This document shows positions 19,672 to 28,223 of a stretch of DNA of 64,000 nucleotides, piece by piece. The stretch comes from Ramlibacter terrae (GTDB lineage Bacteria > Pseudomonadota > Gammaproteobacteria > Burkholderiales > Burkholderiaceae_C), in the NCBI GenBank assembly GCA_013127575.1, contig CP053418.1:744001-808000 (forward strand). The letters are read 5' to 3'. The notes under the pieces are model-generated. The model did no database searches. It was not told the DNA's origin and was given only the letters and a program-made list of their open reading frames with translations. How positions within the stretch are numbered: position 1 is the first letter of the stretch; each line of letters begins with the position of its first letter. A program made the position numbers and the translations under genes.

Positions 19672-20117
19672 TCAGCTGGACGGCTGCTTGTCGGCGATCA
19701 AGCCAAGGTCGATGCCGTGTTCCAGCCACGCCTTGCAGGCGGCGATCACTAGGTTGAACCCTTCGGTGGAATCGAGCGCCTGCGCGACCTGCTCGTCGTC
19801 GGTGCCGGTGAAGCCCGAGGCGGTGATCGTGACGAAGGTCGCATCGGCGCCCTTGGGTTCGAAGAGCCATTCCACCGGCGTCGGCCATTCGATGGCGATG
19901 CGGCGCGCCGGCTCCAGCGCGACCACGCGCACTTCGCCCGAGACGCCGTAGTGGTCCCACCACCACGTCACCGTGCTGCCGGCGGCCAGCCTGCCCGACG
20001 AGCGGCTGAACCAGAACCGCGTGGTGACGGCCGGATCGGCGAAAGCTTCGAACACCTCGGCCGCGGGGCGGCGGATCAGCATGGTGGCGCGGGCGATCGG
20101 GGGTGGAGCAGGGGCAT
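19672..20117 (-). CDS. SRPBCC/AHSA1-domain protein
   Basis: About 148 residues of the START-like SRPBCC fold (AHSA1 type): [29 protein letters not shown], then [30 protein letters not shown] is probably missing in a C run near 20105; with it the protein starts [18 protein letters not shown] at 20117, 10 bases after the oxidoreductase stop. Without that repair the first ATG is 20082, which would cut the first strand. Members bind hydrophobic ligands; the role here is unknown. Confidence 0.75.
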
Positions 20118-20127
20118 GGTGTGGTCC

Positions 20128-21290
20128 TCAGCGCTGCACGTCGGCCCATGCGCCGCGCTCCTGCGACGCGATGCAGGCTTCGATGAACGCCATGGTGTGC
20201 GCGCCGTCCTCGGCGCGCGGATAGGAAAGGGCGGCACCGGCTCGCCGAGCTTGAGGGCCATGCGTTCCTGCGCCACCTCGGCGTAGATGTTGGCGAAGGC
20301 TTCACGCAGACCCTCGGGATGGCCGCGCGGCGTGCGGCCCAGCGCGATGATCTCCGCCGGCAGGTCGGGGTCGCCGCGGCCGATGGTGCGGACCGGCTGG
20401 CCCTGCATGGCCAGCTTCAGGTAGCTCGCGTCGCGGTGCGACCAGTCGATCATGCCGGCCTCGCCGTACACGCGCAGCCGGATGTCGTTCTCGCCGCCGG
20501 CGGCCGCCTGCGTCACGGTGAAGGTGCCGCGGGCGCCGCCATCGAACTCGAGCAGCGCGGAGACATGGTCGACCACGGTGCGGCCGGGCCTGAGCGTGCC
20601 GACGTCCGCCATCACGCGGTGCACGTTCGCACCCGCGACGAAGGTGGCGAGGTGCTGCGCGTGGCAGCCGATCGCGCTCATCACCAGCGCCTGCCCGCTG
20701 CGCGCGGGATCGAACAGCCAGCGCAGCCGATTGTTCAAAGGCCCGTCCTCGACCCGCGTGGCCAGGCCGGACTGGATGTACTCCACCTGCACCAGGCGCA
20801 CGGGCCCGATGGCGCCGTTGCGCACCAGCTGGCGGGCGTAGCGCGTCATGGGATAGGCGGAGTAGCCGTGCGCGACGGCGAACAGACGCTGGTTCGCGCG
20901 CGCCCGCTGCACGAGGTCGCGCGCCTGCGCGAAGTCATGGGCGACCGGCTTGTCGCAGACCACGTCGAGCCGGGCATCGAGCGCGGCCGCCGCGATGGGG
21001 TAGTGCGTGTCGTTGGGCGTCATGACCGCCACGGCGTCGACACCGTCGGCGCGCGCGGATTCGCCGGCGAGCATCTCGGGCACGCTGCCGTAGCAACGTG
21101 CGGCGTCCGGGCCCATCGCGATGCCGGCCGCACGCGAGCGCTGTGCGTCGCTCGACAACACGCCCGCCGTCACCCGGAACCAGCCGTCCATTTCCGCCGC
21201 GCCGCGGTGCATGTTGCCGATCCATGAGCCGGGGCCGCCGCCGATGACGGCCAGGCGGAGGGGGCGCCCGAAGGTGGTGAGGAGGGACAT
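20128..21290 (-). CDS. Gfo/Idh/MocA-family oxidoreductase
   Basis: About 388 residues. N-terminal Rossmann fold [20 protein letters not shown], the conserved EKP-like motif appears as [11 protein letters not shown], and the substrate domain has [13 protein letters not shown] and [25 protein letters not shown]. Such enzymes oxidise or reduce sugars and cyclitols with NAD(P). One T is missing from a T run near 20230; repaired, the end reads [31 protein letters not shown]. The SRPBCC gene follows 10 bases later. The integrase remnant begins 50 bases upstream of its start. Confidence 0.85.
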
Positions 21291-21340
21291 GGGGGGCGGG
21301 GTTGGGTGAGTTGCGGTGATGCTCCAAGAATAATCCGATG

Positions 21341-21402
21341 CCGCTGGGTCGTCGACCTCGACGCCCCAGTACCTCACGGTGCTTTCCAGCCTCGTGTCGT
21401 CG
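21341..21402 (-). pseudogene. Remnant of tyrosine-recombinase C-terminus
   Basis: On the minus strand this piece reads TRLESTVRYWGVEVDDPA, which matches SKLESTVRYLGIEVDDA at the end of the intact recombinase at 26144-26767 (13 of 16 aligned residues identical). Only about 20 codons remain, with no start, carrying the catalytic Tyr block. It is in the opposite orientation to the intact gene 5 kb away. I read it as the left-hand scar of an island. Confidence 0.75.
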
Positions 21403-21446
21403 CTTCTTGCGCTGCATGACGGCGGCCGGCCCGCCCTGGATGGCCT

Positions 21447-22059
21447 GTGTACCATCATCCGGTGGACTTCTTCCTTCTCCTGCCCATTGCGCTGGCCGCC
21501 TTGTGGATCGCCAGGACCCGGCAGCAGCAACGGCGCATGGCCATCCCTGGCCCGGTACCTGTCCGGCCACGACATCGAAAAGAACATCGAGACGCTTTCG
21601 CAGGGCTACTCGCGCGCCCTGGACGAATCGGACCCCGCCGGCCTCGAGCAGGTCTGGGGCGTGCTGCGAGCGACCGAAGACGTCCTGTGCCGGCAGGTCC
21701 GCAAGCTCTCGGAGGACTTCGCGGGCGTCGAGCCCACGGCCACGCGCGTGAGCAAGTTTCCGATCTGGCTGCCCCGCTCGCCCGCGTTCGACAGGTCCTT
21801 CGACATGCGCGAGGCGCTGCGCGTGCACGCGCGCGGCATCTGCCGTGCCGTCGAAGAACAGGACGCCTCCTCTTCGAAGGACCGCGCCTTCGCCATCCTG
21901 GCCGAGGTGCTCCTGATGCAGCACACCTGCCACTGGTATTGCCGCTCGAAGTCCGCGGCATCGGCCCGCATGCTGGCCAGCCACCGCACGTCCTACGAGC
22001 AACTCGTCGGGGCCGTGTTGCCGCAGACGCGAGAGGAGTATCTCGGGCTGGTGGCATGA
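21447..22059 (+). CDS. Hypothetical membrane-anchored protein
   Basis: About 204 residues that I do not recognise. It starts with one strong hydrophobic segment (FFLLLPIALAALWIARTRQQQ) and continues as a soluble, mostly helical domain: YLSGHDIEKNIETLSQGYSRALDESD, VWGVLRATEDVLCRQVRKL, MREALRVHARGICRAVEEQ, AEVLLMQHTCHWYCRSK. The two parts are in different frames (break near 21545, two bases missing or one extra). GTG at 21447 is the likely start; GTG 21462 is an alternative. It lies just inside the left scar of the island, so it may be accessory. Confidence 0.5.
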
Positions 22060-22122
22060 CGGCGGCGGGACTTGTCGCGGAGCCGACGAAACGGAGGCCG
22101 CACTAAATGGTTCGCCAGTGCT

Positions 22123-22622
22123 TCATTTCGCCGGCAGTGTCTCCCGCTCGTCATCCGTGGTGGCAGTCGCCAGCACCTTGTGCTGGCCGTCGAACGTCAC
22201 TTCGAAGACCTTCTTCAAGCTGCCGTCTGGACGAATCGCCACTGCCAGACTTCTTCGCCAGGCTTCATGGCGTAGCGCACCACCTTCGCGTGCCGCCCCA
22301 GCAAGCGGGTCACGTCCGCCTCGTCCATGCCAGGCTACACCCGTGCGAAGTTCGCGGGCGTGAGCAGCTGCCGCAGCGAGTTCATCTTGCCGTCGGGGCC
22401 GATGCCGATCTCGTAGTTGGTGGAGCCTTCCGGCTGGCGCGGGTAAGCAAGAACCTTGCTGCCGTCCGCCCGATCCGTGATTTGCACAGGGACGCCGAAT
22501 TCGCGCCGCACGTCGGCTTCGGTGGAAACCCCTTCCTCCAGTCTGCCGGCGCGCTGTTCGTCGCACGCCCCAAGCAGGAGCGCAGCAGTCACGAGCAGCA
22601 CAAAGGTCAAGGGAAAGCGCAT
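22123..22622 (-). CDS. BamE-like lipoprotein with an in-frame TAG
   Basis: A lipoprotein of about 166 residues: signal peptide and lipobox MRFPLTFVLLVTAALLLGAC, then DEQRAGRLEEGVSTEADVRREFG and GSTNYEIGIGPDGKMNSLRQLLTPANFARV, followed by PGMDEADVTRLLGRHAKVV. This is the doubled SmpA/OmlA-like pattern. Codon 96, expected Gln in VQPGM, is TAG, so the frame stops; a further break near 22270 separates VWQW from RPDGSLKKVFEVTFDGQHK. Either the gene is decaying or both changes are consensus errors (the TAG abuts an intact CCTGG). A role in outer-membrane assembly is family inference. Confidence 0.65.
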
Positions 22623-23182
22623 GGAAGGCGACTCCGGTGGCAGTGGCATTGATTCTGCGCCCATCTCGCCCGAGGCCGGCGGGCCACCCGGTGCGGTCAC
22701 CCGAAGCGGGGCGTCATGCATCGGCTTGGTGGATGCAATGGGGCCTCTGCTACCCAGGTTCTCGAGGTCCAGCTTGGTTGTTCGTCCACGGCCTGCGACG
22801 GGGGCGAAGCCGGCTCCCGGACTCGGGTCGCGAACGCCAGAGCACTGTGCAATTCGCAAGAAGCCCATGGATGTTCGGTGCAGGCGTCTGCTCACGGGGG
22901 CGGAGGCGGACGTCGATGTGATGTGAGCCTCCGAACAGTGAATGGCTGCTGCAGACTGGGTGCGGCCGGTCAGATTGGGAGCGCCCACTAGCGGAGGTTG
23001 CCGATACCCGACATGGGCGACGGGCGCGAAGAGCGGTCGCGATTGGCCGGAGCAGGCATCCTTGCAGATGCGCTCTGTGGAGTGCCGGGAAGCGCAATCA
23101 TCAACTGGCCGCACCAACCTCTATGGAAATCACGGTTGCAAGTTGGGCGCAGAAGCTGCGGGCTCGGAAATCGGCGCCGCGC
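22623..23182. other. 560-base stretch without a convincing gene
   Basis: No open frame here has codon use or residue patterns of a real protein on either strand, and I saw no tRNA fold, hairpin terminator or repeat longer than a few bases. Base composition drifts from the GC-rich left side towards the lower-GC island genes on the right. It separates the BamE-like gene from the end of the HEPN-like gene and may hold decayed island sequence. Confidence 0.5.
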
Positions 23183-24190
23183 CTACTCGCCTGGTTGAAG
23201 TGTCTGGTGCGGCTGCTCCTCTAGTCGGGCCAACATCGCTTCCAACGTCTTGACCTGCCGCTCTTGGAAGTCAGCCAGTAGCGTCGGAAGGCGCAAGTTG
23301 ATTCTGTCCTCCGCGCCGTAGAACAGGTGCCTATTCTTGTAGCGGGCGAACTGCGCGCCCGCTCGGTTCGGAAGCAGCACGAACTTTTCGACTGCAACGC
23401 CACCCTGAATTGCCTTGTATGCCTTGGGCATGTCGTCCAGCGGGCCCTCATGGATGATGTGGTTTCGGAACAGTTCTACCTCGTCAACGGTGTCGGATCT
23501 TTTGAACAAGGTCCCGTTCTTGCCATTCCAGCCATGGTATTTGTGTGCGCCGAATAGTGCGCCCGATGAAGCAAGTTTGGGGTACATCTTGAAGTCCGAT
23601 CGAAGCTTCTCGATCTCCACTACAAGTTTGGTCAGACAGTCCAACAGGCTGTGTAGCCGCACGTAGACCATATTGAGCACCGCGATCATCGTTGTCACCG
23701 CAGGTGACGTGTAATACCGGATACCGTCATCTTCTTTCATAGGCGGAACGAAGAAGTCTTCGAAGTTTAGGATCCGATAGAACTCTCCAACCAAGAGGCA
23801 CGCTTCCTTCGTGCATTCTTGTACGCCGCTCACAAGCTGACGACAATCGTAGAGATACAGGAGCCGATTGAGATGTGGAAAGTCCTTTGATCTCTCCAGA
23901 AACTGCTCAAACAGCTCTCGCGACAATGGCGCTTCGGAATTCAACCCACTGATAGTCACGAACTGGGGAACCACCGGGAGGATGGCGTAGTAGTTGTCAA
24001 TTCCGCCGAAGAGCACTGTTGCGAAGGCATCGTGAAGCCGCACACAAATAGCCTCGATGTCGTACAGCCTATCGCCCCGGACAGGTCGCCGGGCTCCTTG
24101 TGGGTCGCGAAGGTAGCCGGCCTCACGCCAATCTCCGCCAAATTCCTTCGGAATTCCGTGGAGGGTTGCCAAGACCAAAGTGGAGGTCAT
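23183..24190 (-). CDS. HEPN-like protein of unknown function (third gene of island cassette)
   Basis: 335 intact residues, no signal peptide or membrane segment. I do not recognise the whole protein. The C-terminal half carries a helix pair ending in VELFRNHIIHEGPLDD, where R242-N243-(3)-H247 fits the Rx4H catalytic motif of HEPN RNases; the preceding helix VRLHSLLDCLTKLVVEIEKL would be the HEPN partner helix. The N-terminal half (1-150) has no known motif. GC content is visibly lower than in the flanking chromosome and the frame has no indel. It follows the 4-TM gene by 57 bases on the same strand. Function, possibly RNA cleavage in a conflict or stress system, is inference. Confidence 0.6.
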   Translation of the reverse strand: MTSTLVLATLHGIPKEFGGDWREAGYLRDPQGARRPVRGDRLYDIEAICVRLHDAFATVLFGGIDNYYAILPVVPQFVTISGLNSEAPLSRELFEQFLERSKDFPHLNRLLYLYDCRQLVSGVQECTKEACLLVGEFYRILNFEDFFVPPMKEDDGIRYYTSPAVTTMIAVLNMVYVRLHSLLDCLTKLVVEIEKLRSDFKMYPKLASSGALFGAHKYHGWNGKNGTLFKRSDTVDEVELFRNHIIHEGPLDDMPKAYKAIQGGVAVEKFVLLPNRAGAQFARYKNRHLFYGAEDRINLRLPTLLADFQERQVKTLEAMLARLEEQPHQTLQPGE

Positions 24191-24247
24191 GACGCTGATC
24201 CGAGGCGAAGACGTTGGGCGAAGAACTGATGCTGCTTCATGGGACCG

Positions 24248-24943
24248 TCAGGCAGCCGCAGAACCACCTGAAGAAGTCGCCTTAGCGGGAGCCGTTGCCT
24301 TCGGCGTCGTGAATTGTTTGGCCGAATGCACTGCCAGCACGTTACACACGAAGCGCTCACCCGCGTTCCGAGCGCTGATAGCGGTCAGCACGTACTGCAC
24401 GACGAACATCGCAGCACCAATCCACAGGGCCTTCGTGCTCGCATCGGCTATGTACAGTCCGAGCGGCGCGAGGACAATGAGCGGCAGCGACAGCACGGCC
24501 ATGTCGCGGTACATCAAGAAGTCCTTCTGTGCGTAGGCGACCTCTGGCGTGGTCTCAACCTGCTTGTACAGCTTGTACCACTTCGAGTTCTGTTCCTTCG
24601 GCTCCTCAGCCCACGTGCCGACGTTCTTCTTCAGGTGAGCCATGTCCACACGGTGATCCGCCGGACCGAACTTGGTGAACGCCTCACAGCCCGGCAGCCA
24701 GCCGTACGGCTTCCAGTACACGAGCATGGCCTTGAAGTTCGAAGACATCACGTTCATCAGTAGGAGCACGGCGATCGGTAACACTGCGGCGCCGAGCGCG
24801 CGATAAAGGCCGAGCTGTGTAGTTGTGGCGCTGGTGATCAGTTCGGGCGCGATGAAGAGGGCCAGGACGATGGCATCAGCCGTCGCGAGGGCGACGTGCC
24901 ACGCGAAGTTCAGCGACTTCAAGGAACGTTCAGCGCTTTTCAT
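24248..24943 (-). CDS. Four-helix membrane protein (second gene of island cassette)
   Basis: 231 intact residues with two pairs of transmembrane helices: about 12-34 (NFAWHVALATADAIVLALFI), 46-68 (ALGAAVLPIAVLLLMNV), 150-168 (MAVLSLPLIVLAPLGLYIA) and 172-192 (ALWIGAAMFVVQYVLTAISA). Between the pairs is a soluble loop of about 80 residues containing KKNVGTWAEEPKEQNSKWYKLYKQVE; the C-terminus is Ala/Thr/Lys-rich and soluble. No family recognised; the layout resembles membrane effectors or sensors of bacterial conflict systems. Its ATG overlaps the stop of the MBL-fold gene (ATGA), so the two are translationally coupled. Low GC compared with the chromosome. Confidence 0.65.
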   Translation of the reverse strand: MKSAERSLKSLNFAWHVALATADAIVLALFIAPELITSATTTQLGLYRALGAAVLPIAVLLLMNVMSSNFKAMLVYWKPYGWLPGCEAFTKFGPADHRVDMAHLKKNVGTWAEEPKEQNSKWYKLYKQVETTPEVAYAQKDFLMYRDMAVLSLPLIVLAPLGLYIADASTKALWIGAAMFVVQYVLTAISARNAGERFVCNVLAVHSAKQFTTPKATAPAKATSSGGSAAA

Positions 24944-25821
24944 CCGTGGTACTCCGTGTCAATGGTGTAGCTCTGATCGTCCACATCGAACACGATCCAC
25001 CCGTCTCTGCGTGTCGTCAGCACGTGCCTGTTCTTCATTGTTGTTCGCACCCGCACGCCACCTTTCCGGACTACCTTGCGGTAGTCCGGCACCATCTCCT
25101 GCGTCTTGTGCACGATCGGCTTGTCGGAGATCACCACGCACGAAGGCGTGAAGTGCTTGAAGATGTCCTCGCAGTACCCGCTCTCCCGTCCATGGTGCGA
25201 TGCCATCAGGACGTCGGTGCCCGACAATTCGGCCCGAAAGTCAGCCCGCTGTAGCAGGGCGGTCCAGCCTGCCTTTTCGAGGTCGCCGGGGAACAGCATC
25301 TTGAAGTTCGCGTACTTGATAAACGTCGCGAGGCTCAGGTTGTTCGTGTCTTTGAACTGACCGTGCCCACTGCCGTACGAGTTGTAGAACGAGTTGTACG
25401 TGATGCCGCCCATGCTCGTGTTGAACGGGGCGGTGACGTTGTCGGTGTATATACCGAGCGCGTTCACGTACCAAGTAGCATCGTTGGTGAGCGGGCCACT
25501 CACGAGCTTGATGCGACGCATCTCTTCGCCCGTGTACGTCGGATTTCGTAGCAGCGTGACCACCTCAATGCCGGCGTCTTCCAACCCTCCTAGGTCGGAC
25601 ATGTGGTCTTGGTCGGCGTTGGTAATGAAAAGATAGTCGAGCTTGTCGCGGCCCATCGCCTTGATCGCCGTGCTCGGTTTGAAGGCGGCTGATGAGCCGG
25701 AGTCGATCATGGCCAGGCGTCCACCGATCTCTTGGTTCAGGCCGACCTTGCTCACGTGCTGGAGCAGCGCACAGCAGCCATGTTCGACATCCTCCACCCG
25801 AATTCGCATGAATCCCGGCAT
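24940..25821 (-). CDS. ComEC-like metallo-beta-lactamase-fold hydrolase (first gene of island cassette)
   Basis: 293 residues of the metallo-beta-lactamase fold, ComEC/Rec2-related branch. Motifs in order: RLAMIDSGSS (36-44), FITNADQDHMSDLGG with D70, D72 and H73, NNLSLATFIKYANFKMLFPGD ending at D180 (given in two parts: NNLSLATF and MLFPGD), MASHHGRESG with H209-H210, and ISDKPIVHKT with H238. The first His of the usual HxDxDH is Asn68. It has no membrane part of its own, but the next gene encodes one. The ATG 25821 start is safe; an upstream frame (from 25936) could add about 39 residues if two bases are missing near 25826, where GCCGGGATT could be GCCCTGGGATT. Confidence 0.75.
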   Translation of the reverse strand: MPGFMRIRVEDVEHGCCALLQHVSKVGLNQEIGGRLAMIDSGSSAAFKPSTAIKAMGRDKLDYLFITNADQDHMSDLGGLEDAGIEVVTLLRNPTYTGEEMRRIKLVSGPLTNDATWYVNALGIYTDNVTAPFNTSMGGITYNSFYNSYGSGHGQFKDTNNLSLATFIKYANFKMLFPGDLEKAGWTALLQRADFRAELSGTDVLMASHHGRESGYCEDIFKHFTPSCVVISDKPIVHKTQEMVPDYRKVVRKGGVRVRTTMKNRHVLTTRRDGWIVFDVDDQSYTIDTEYHG

Positions 25822-26143
25822 CCGTCACCTCCACCTTCTTGTTCTTGCCTCGGCGCCCAGTTAAAGCGTCGAGGCGAAAATCCTCAACCGCGGGCATCTC
25901 CGTGTTGAGCGTCCTCGGCAATTGAGCTTGGACCATCACGCTCAATTGTCGCCAGACTCCGCCTGCCTACGGCTTGGCGCGCACTTTAAGGCGAGTGTCG
26001 GCTTGTGGCCGGGGCCGCGAGTCGGAAGCCTCGCTCCACAGCCGGGCGTTACCGCCAGCCTTCCGATCACAGTCACGCGGAAAGTGGCCCGCCCGTGGCC
26101 AAAAGCGCATCCTAGATGGCCCTCAACTCGATGGGAGACCATC

Positions 26144-26767
26144 ATGGTAGCCGAAGGCAATACTACTCATCGCGAGCCGTGGAACAAGGGCAAGATCGTC
26201 GGGCAAAAGGCACCCTTCAAGGTGAAAGACATCTGGGTGCTGCGTGTCCGCCTGCAGATGGAGGGGCGGGCGCGAGATCTCGCACTCTTTAACTTGGGTA
26301 TCGACAGCAAGCTTCGCGGATGTGATCTCGTCGCCCTCAAAGTCCGAGACGTCTGTCATGGAGACCAGGTCGCGACGCGCGCCACTGTGATGCAACACAA
26401 GACCCAACGCCCCGTGCAGTTCGAGATCACGGCAGTCGCCCGGGACGCTCTGCAGGCGTGGATCAAGCTCGCCGGGCTGAAGTCGGAAGCCTTCCTGTTC
26501 CCCAGCCGGCTTCATGGTTCGCCCCATCTCGGAACTAGGCAGTACGCGAGAATCCTCCAGCATTGGGTTGACGTTCTGGGTCTGGACAGCACCGACTACG
26601 GCACGCACTCAATGCGAAGGACAAAGGCGACGCTGATCTATCGGCGCACCAAGAACCTTCGCGCCGTGCAACTGCTCCTCGGACACTCCAAGCTGGAATC
26701 GACGGTAAGGTACCTCGGCATCGAAGTCGATGATGCTCTCGAGCTCTCCGAGCAGACGGAAATCTGA
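26144..26767 (+). CDS. Small tyrosine-type recombinase/integrase
   Basis: 207 intact residues of a widespread short integrase family that lacks the usual N-terminal core-binding domain. Begins MVAEGNTTHREPWNKGKIVG. Catalytic residues: Arg in IDSKLRGCDLVALKVRDV, Lys in MQHKTQRPVQFEI, the HxxR of YGTHSMRRTKATLIY, His in LLLGHSKLESTV and the nucleophile Tyr in STVRYLGIEV. The start follows GGGAGACCATC. It reads towards the IS30 element and away from the MBL cassette. A remnant of the same C-terminus lies at 21341-21402. It may have mobilised the island. Confidence 0.9.
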   Translation: MVAEGNTTHREPWNKGKIVGQKAPFKVKDIWVLRVRLQMEGRARDLALFNLGIDSKLRGCDLVALKVRDVCHGDQVATRATVMQHKTQRPVQFEITAVARDALQAWIKLAGLKSEAFLFPSRLHGSPHLGTRQYARILQHWVDVLGLDSTDYGTHSMRRTKATLIYRRTKNLRAVQLLLGHSKLESTVRYLGIEVDDALELSEQTEI

Positions 26768-26963
26768 GGAAGGAGAAAGCGACCGCGTCGGGGCTTAGTT
26801 TGGTGCGGTCGTTCTCGATGGCGCCTATCGGGGCGCCGACTTGGAAAATGTCGTCAACACTCTGGATACCGGCCTTTGGCGCCGCAATCGGGTGGGTAAC
26901 CCAGTGTCCGCATTGAAGCAAGTCCCCGCACTTGGCGCGCTCCGGCGAACGACCGCAACCGCT
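26768..26963. other. Intergenic stretch between recombinase and IS30 element
   Basis: 196 bases with no gene I can support. The piece around 26805-26900 has no hairpin or repeat beyond short matches. It is the flank into which the IS30 element inserted; if an attachment site of the recombinase exists, it could be here, but I see no duplicate of any part of it near 21.3 kb. Confidence 0.4.
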
Positions 26964-26990
26964 GGCGGATTCAACCGGTCAACGCAACAC
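26964..26990 (+). repeat. IS30 element left inverted repeat
   Basis: Starts GGCGGATTCAACCGGTCAA and ends GCAACAC. Matches the reverse complement of 28170-28196 at 26 of 27 bases. Confidence 0.9.
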
Positions 26991-28144
26991 ATTCGCTGAA
27001 CATCTCAGCGGGCGTGTGGAAGCCGAGCGTCTTGCGCGGCCTCTCGTTCAATTGTCTCGCTATTGCGTTGAGCTGGGTCTGGGAGAAGTCCGAGAGGTCC
27101 ATGCCCTTCGGCATGTACTGACGGAGTAGACCGTTGGTGTTCTCGTTGCTTCCGCGTTGCCGGGGGCTCTGGGGGTCGCAGAAGAAGACTTGGATGTCGG
27201 TGGCCATGGTGAACTGCTTGTGGGCATGCATCTCTGTGCCTCGATCCCGAGGTCAGGGATTTATAGAGCTCCTGCGGCAGCTTGCGGGCATTCTTGATCA
27301 GGGCGTTGACGACCGTCTGCGAGTCTTTGCCACCGAGCTTCACCAGCATCACGTATCGCGTCTGTCGCTCGACCAGCGTGGCAATCTGGCTGTTGCGACT
27401 GCCGAAGACCAAGTCACCTTCCCAGTGGCCAGGCACGGCTCGATCTTCGACCGAAGCGGGTCGCTCGCTGATCGAAACGGCATCGGCGATCTGCCCGTGG
27501 ATCGCCGTCTTCTGCGTGTAGTGCCGAGAGCGGCGCATCCCGCGCGTGCGTCTCAGGTGTTCCAGCAGCTCCTTCTTCAAGGCGCCACGCGCTTGAATGA
27601 ACAGGCTGCGGTAGATGGTCTCGTGTGACACGTGGAGGCTCTGGTCGCCCGGATAAGTATGCTTGAGCCAACCTGCAATCTGCTCCGGCGCCCAGAGCAG
27701 CCGGAGCTTCTCAGCTACGAGCCGGGCCAACGCGCGGTTGTTCCGCAACTTGCAGGTCTTAGGGCGCCGCGCTCGATCCCAAGCCGCCGCATCGGCTAGG
27801 CTAGCGCGATAGCCGTCGCAGCCGCCGTTGCGCTTTATCTCTCGGCTGATCGTCGATGGTGCTCGCCCAAGTCGAGCCGCGGTTGATCGAATAGATTCGC
27901 CGGCCACCATCGCCCCGGAGATCTCCTCGCGTTCGGCCAGAGTCAGCGCATCTGGTGATCGCGCTCGTTGCGGCGGCCGGAATCCACCCGTCGCCGCAAG
28001 AATCTGGTGGATCGACGTGTGAGGCCGATCAAACAGCTTGCCAATCTCATGCAGTGTCCAGCCTTGTTTCCAGCGCTCCCACATCAGCGCCTTCTGGCTG
28101 TCCGAGTAGTAGATCCGTGGCCGCCGTCGCTTCATCTGCAACAC
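26971..28144 (-). CDS. IS30-family transposase
   Basis: About 390 residues. N-terminal helix-turn-helix segments (WTLHEIGKLFDRPHTSIHQIL and LTLAEREEISGAMVAGESIRSTAARLGRAPSTISREI, the second the IS30 signature), then the DDE domain: first Asp in VPGHWEGDLVFG, second in TWDRGTEMHAHKQF, Glu in RGSNENTNGLLRQYMPKG. One extra C near 27249 (CCTCGGG for CCTGGG) splits the frame; removing it gives SLTWDRGTEM, so the enzyme is probably whole. Start at 28144 (MLQMKRRR) or 28135. The stop codon TGA is inside the left inverted repeat. Confidence 0.92.
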
Positions 28145-28169
28145 TCCTTCCGCCTCCGCGGTGGTTAGT

Positions 28170-28196
28170 GTGTTGCATTGACCGGTTGAATCCGCC
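28170..28196 (-). repeat. IS30 element right inverted repeat
   Basis: Starts GTGTTGC and ends TTGACCGGTTGAATCCGCC. Partner of 26964-26990. Confidence 0.9.
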
Positions 28197-28223
28197 CTGC
28201 GAAGCAGTCACTCGCGAGCCAAG

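Larger units (their letters stand above)
26964..28196. mobile_element. IS30-family insertion sequence, complete
   Basis: 1233 bases bounded by 27-base inverted repeats at 26964-26990 and 28170-28196 that differ at one base; shared core GATTCAACCGGTCAA and GCAACAC. One transposase gene on the minus strand fills the element and its stop codon lies inside the left repeat. Target duplication is not clear; two or three bases at most. A further IR-like half-site lies 28 bases outside the right end. Confidence 0.92.

Noticed and set aside
22623-23182. Possible small genes or tRNA in the gap left of the HEPN-like gene
   Set aside because: Short open frames exist but have no start signals, family patterns or codon bias, and I could not fold a tRNA cloverleaf.
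25565-25945. Separate small gene upstream of the MBL protein
   Set aside because: Its first 40 codons could instead be the true N-terminus of the MBL protein if two bases are missing at a would-be CCTGG near 25826; the rest reads the MBL gene out of frame. Not strong enough to list as its own gene.
26964-28196. Target-site duplication of the IS30 element
   Set aside because: Only two or three flanking bases could match, which is too little to claim without the empty site.
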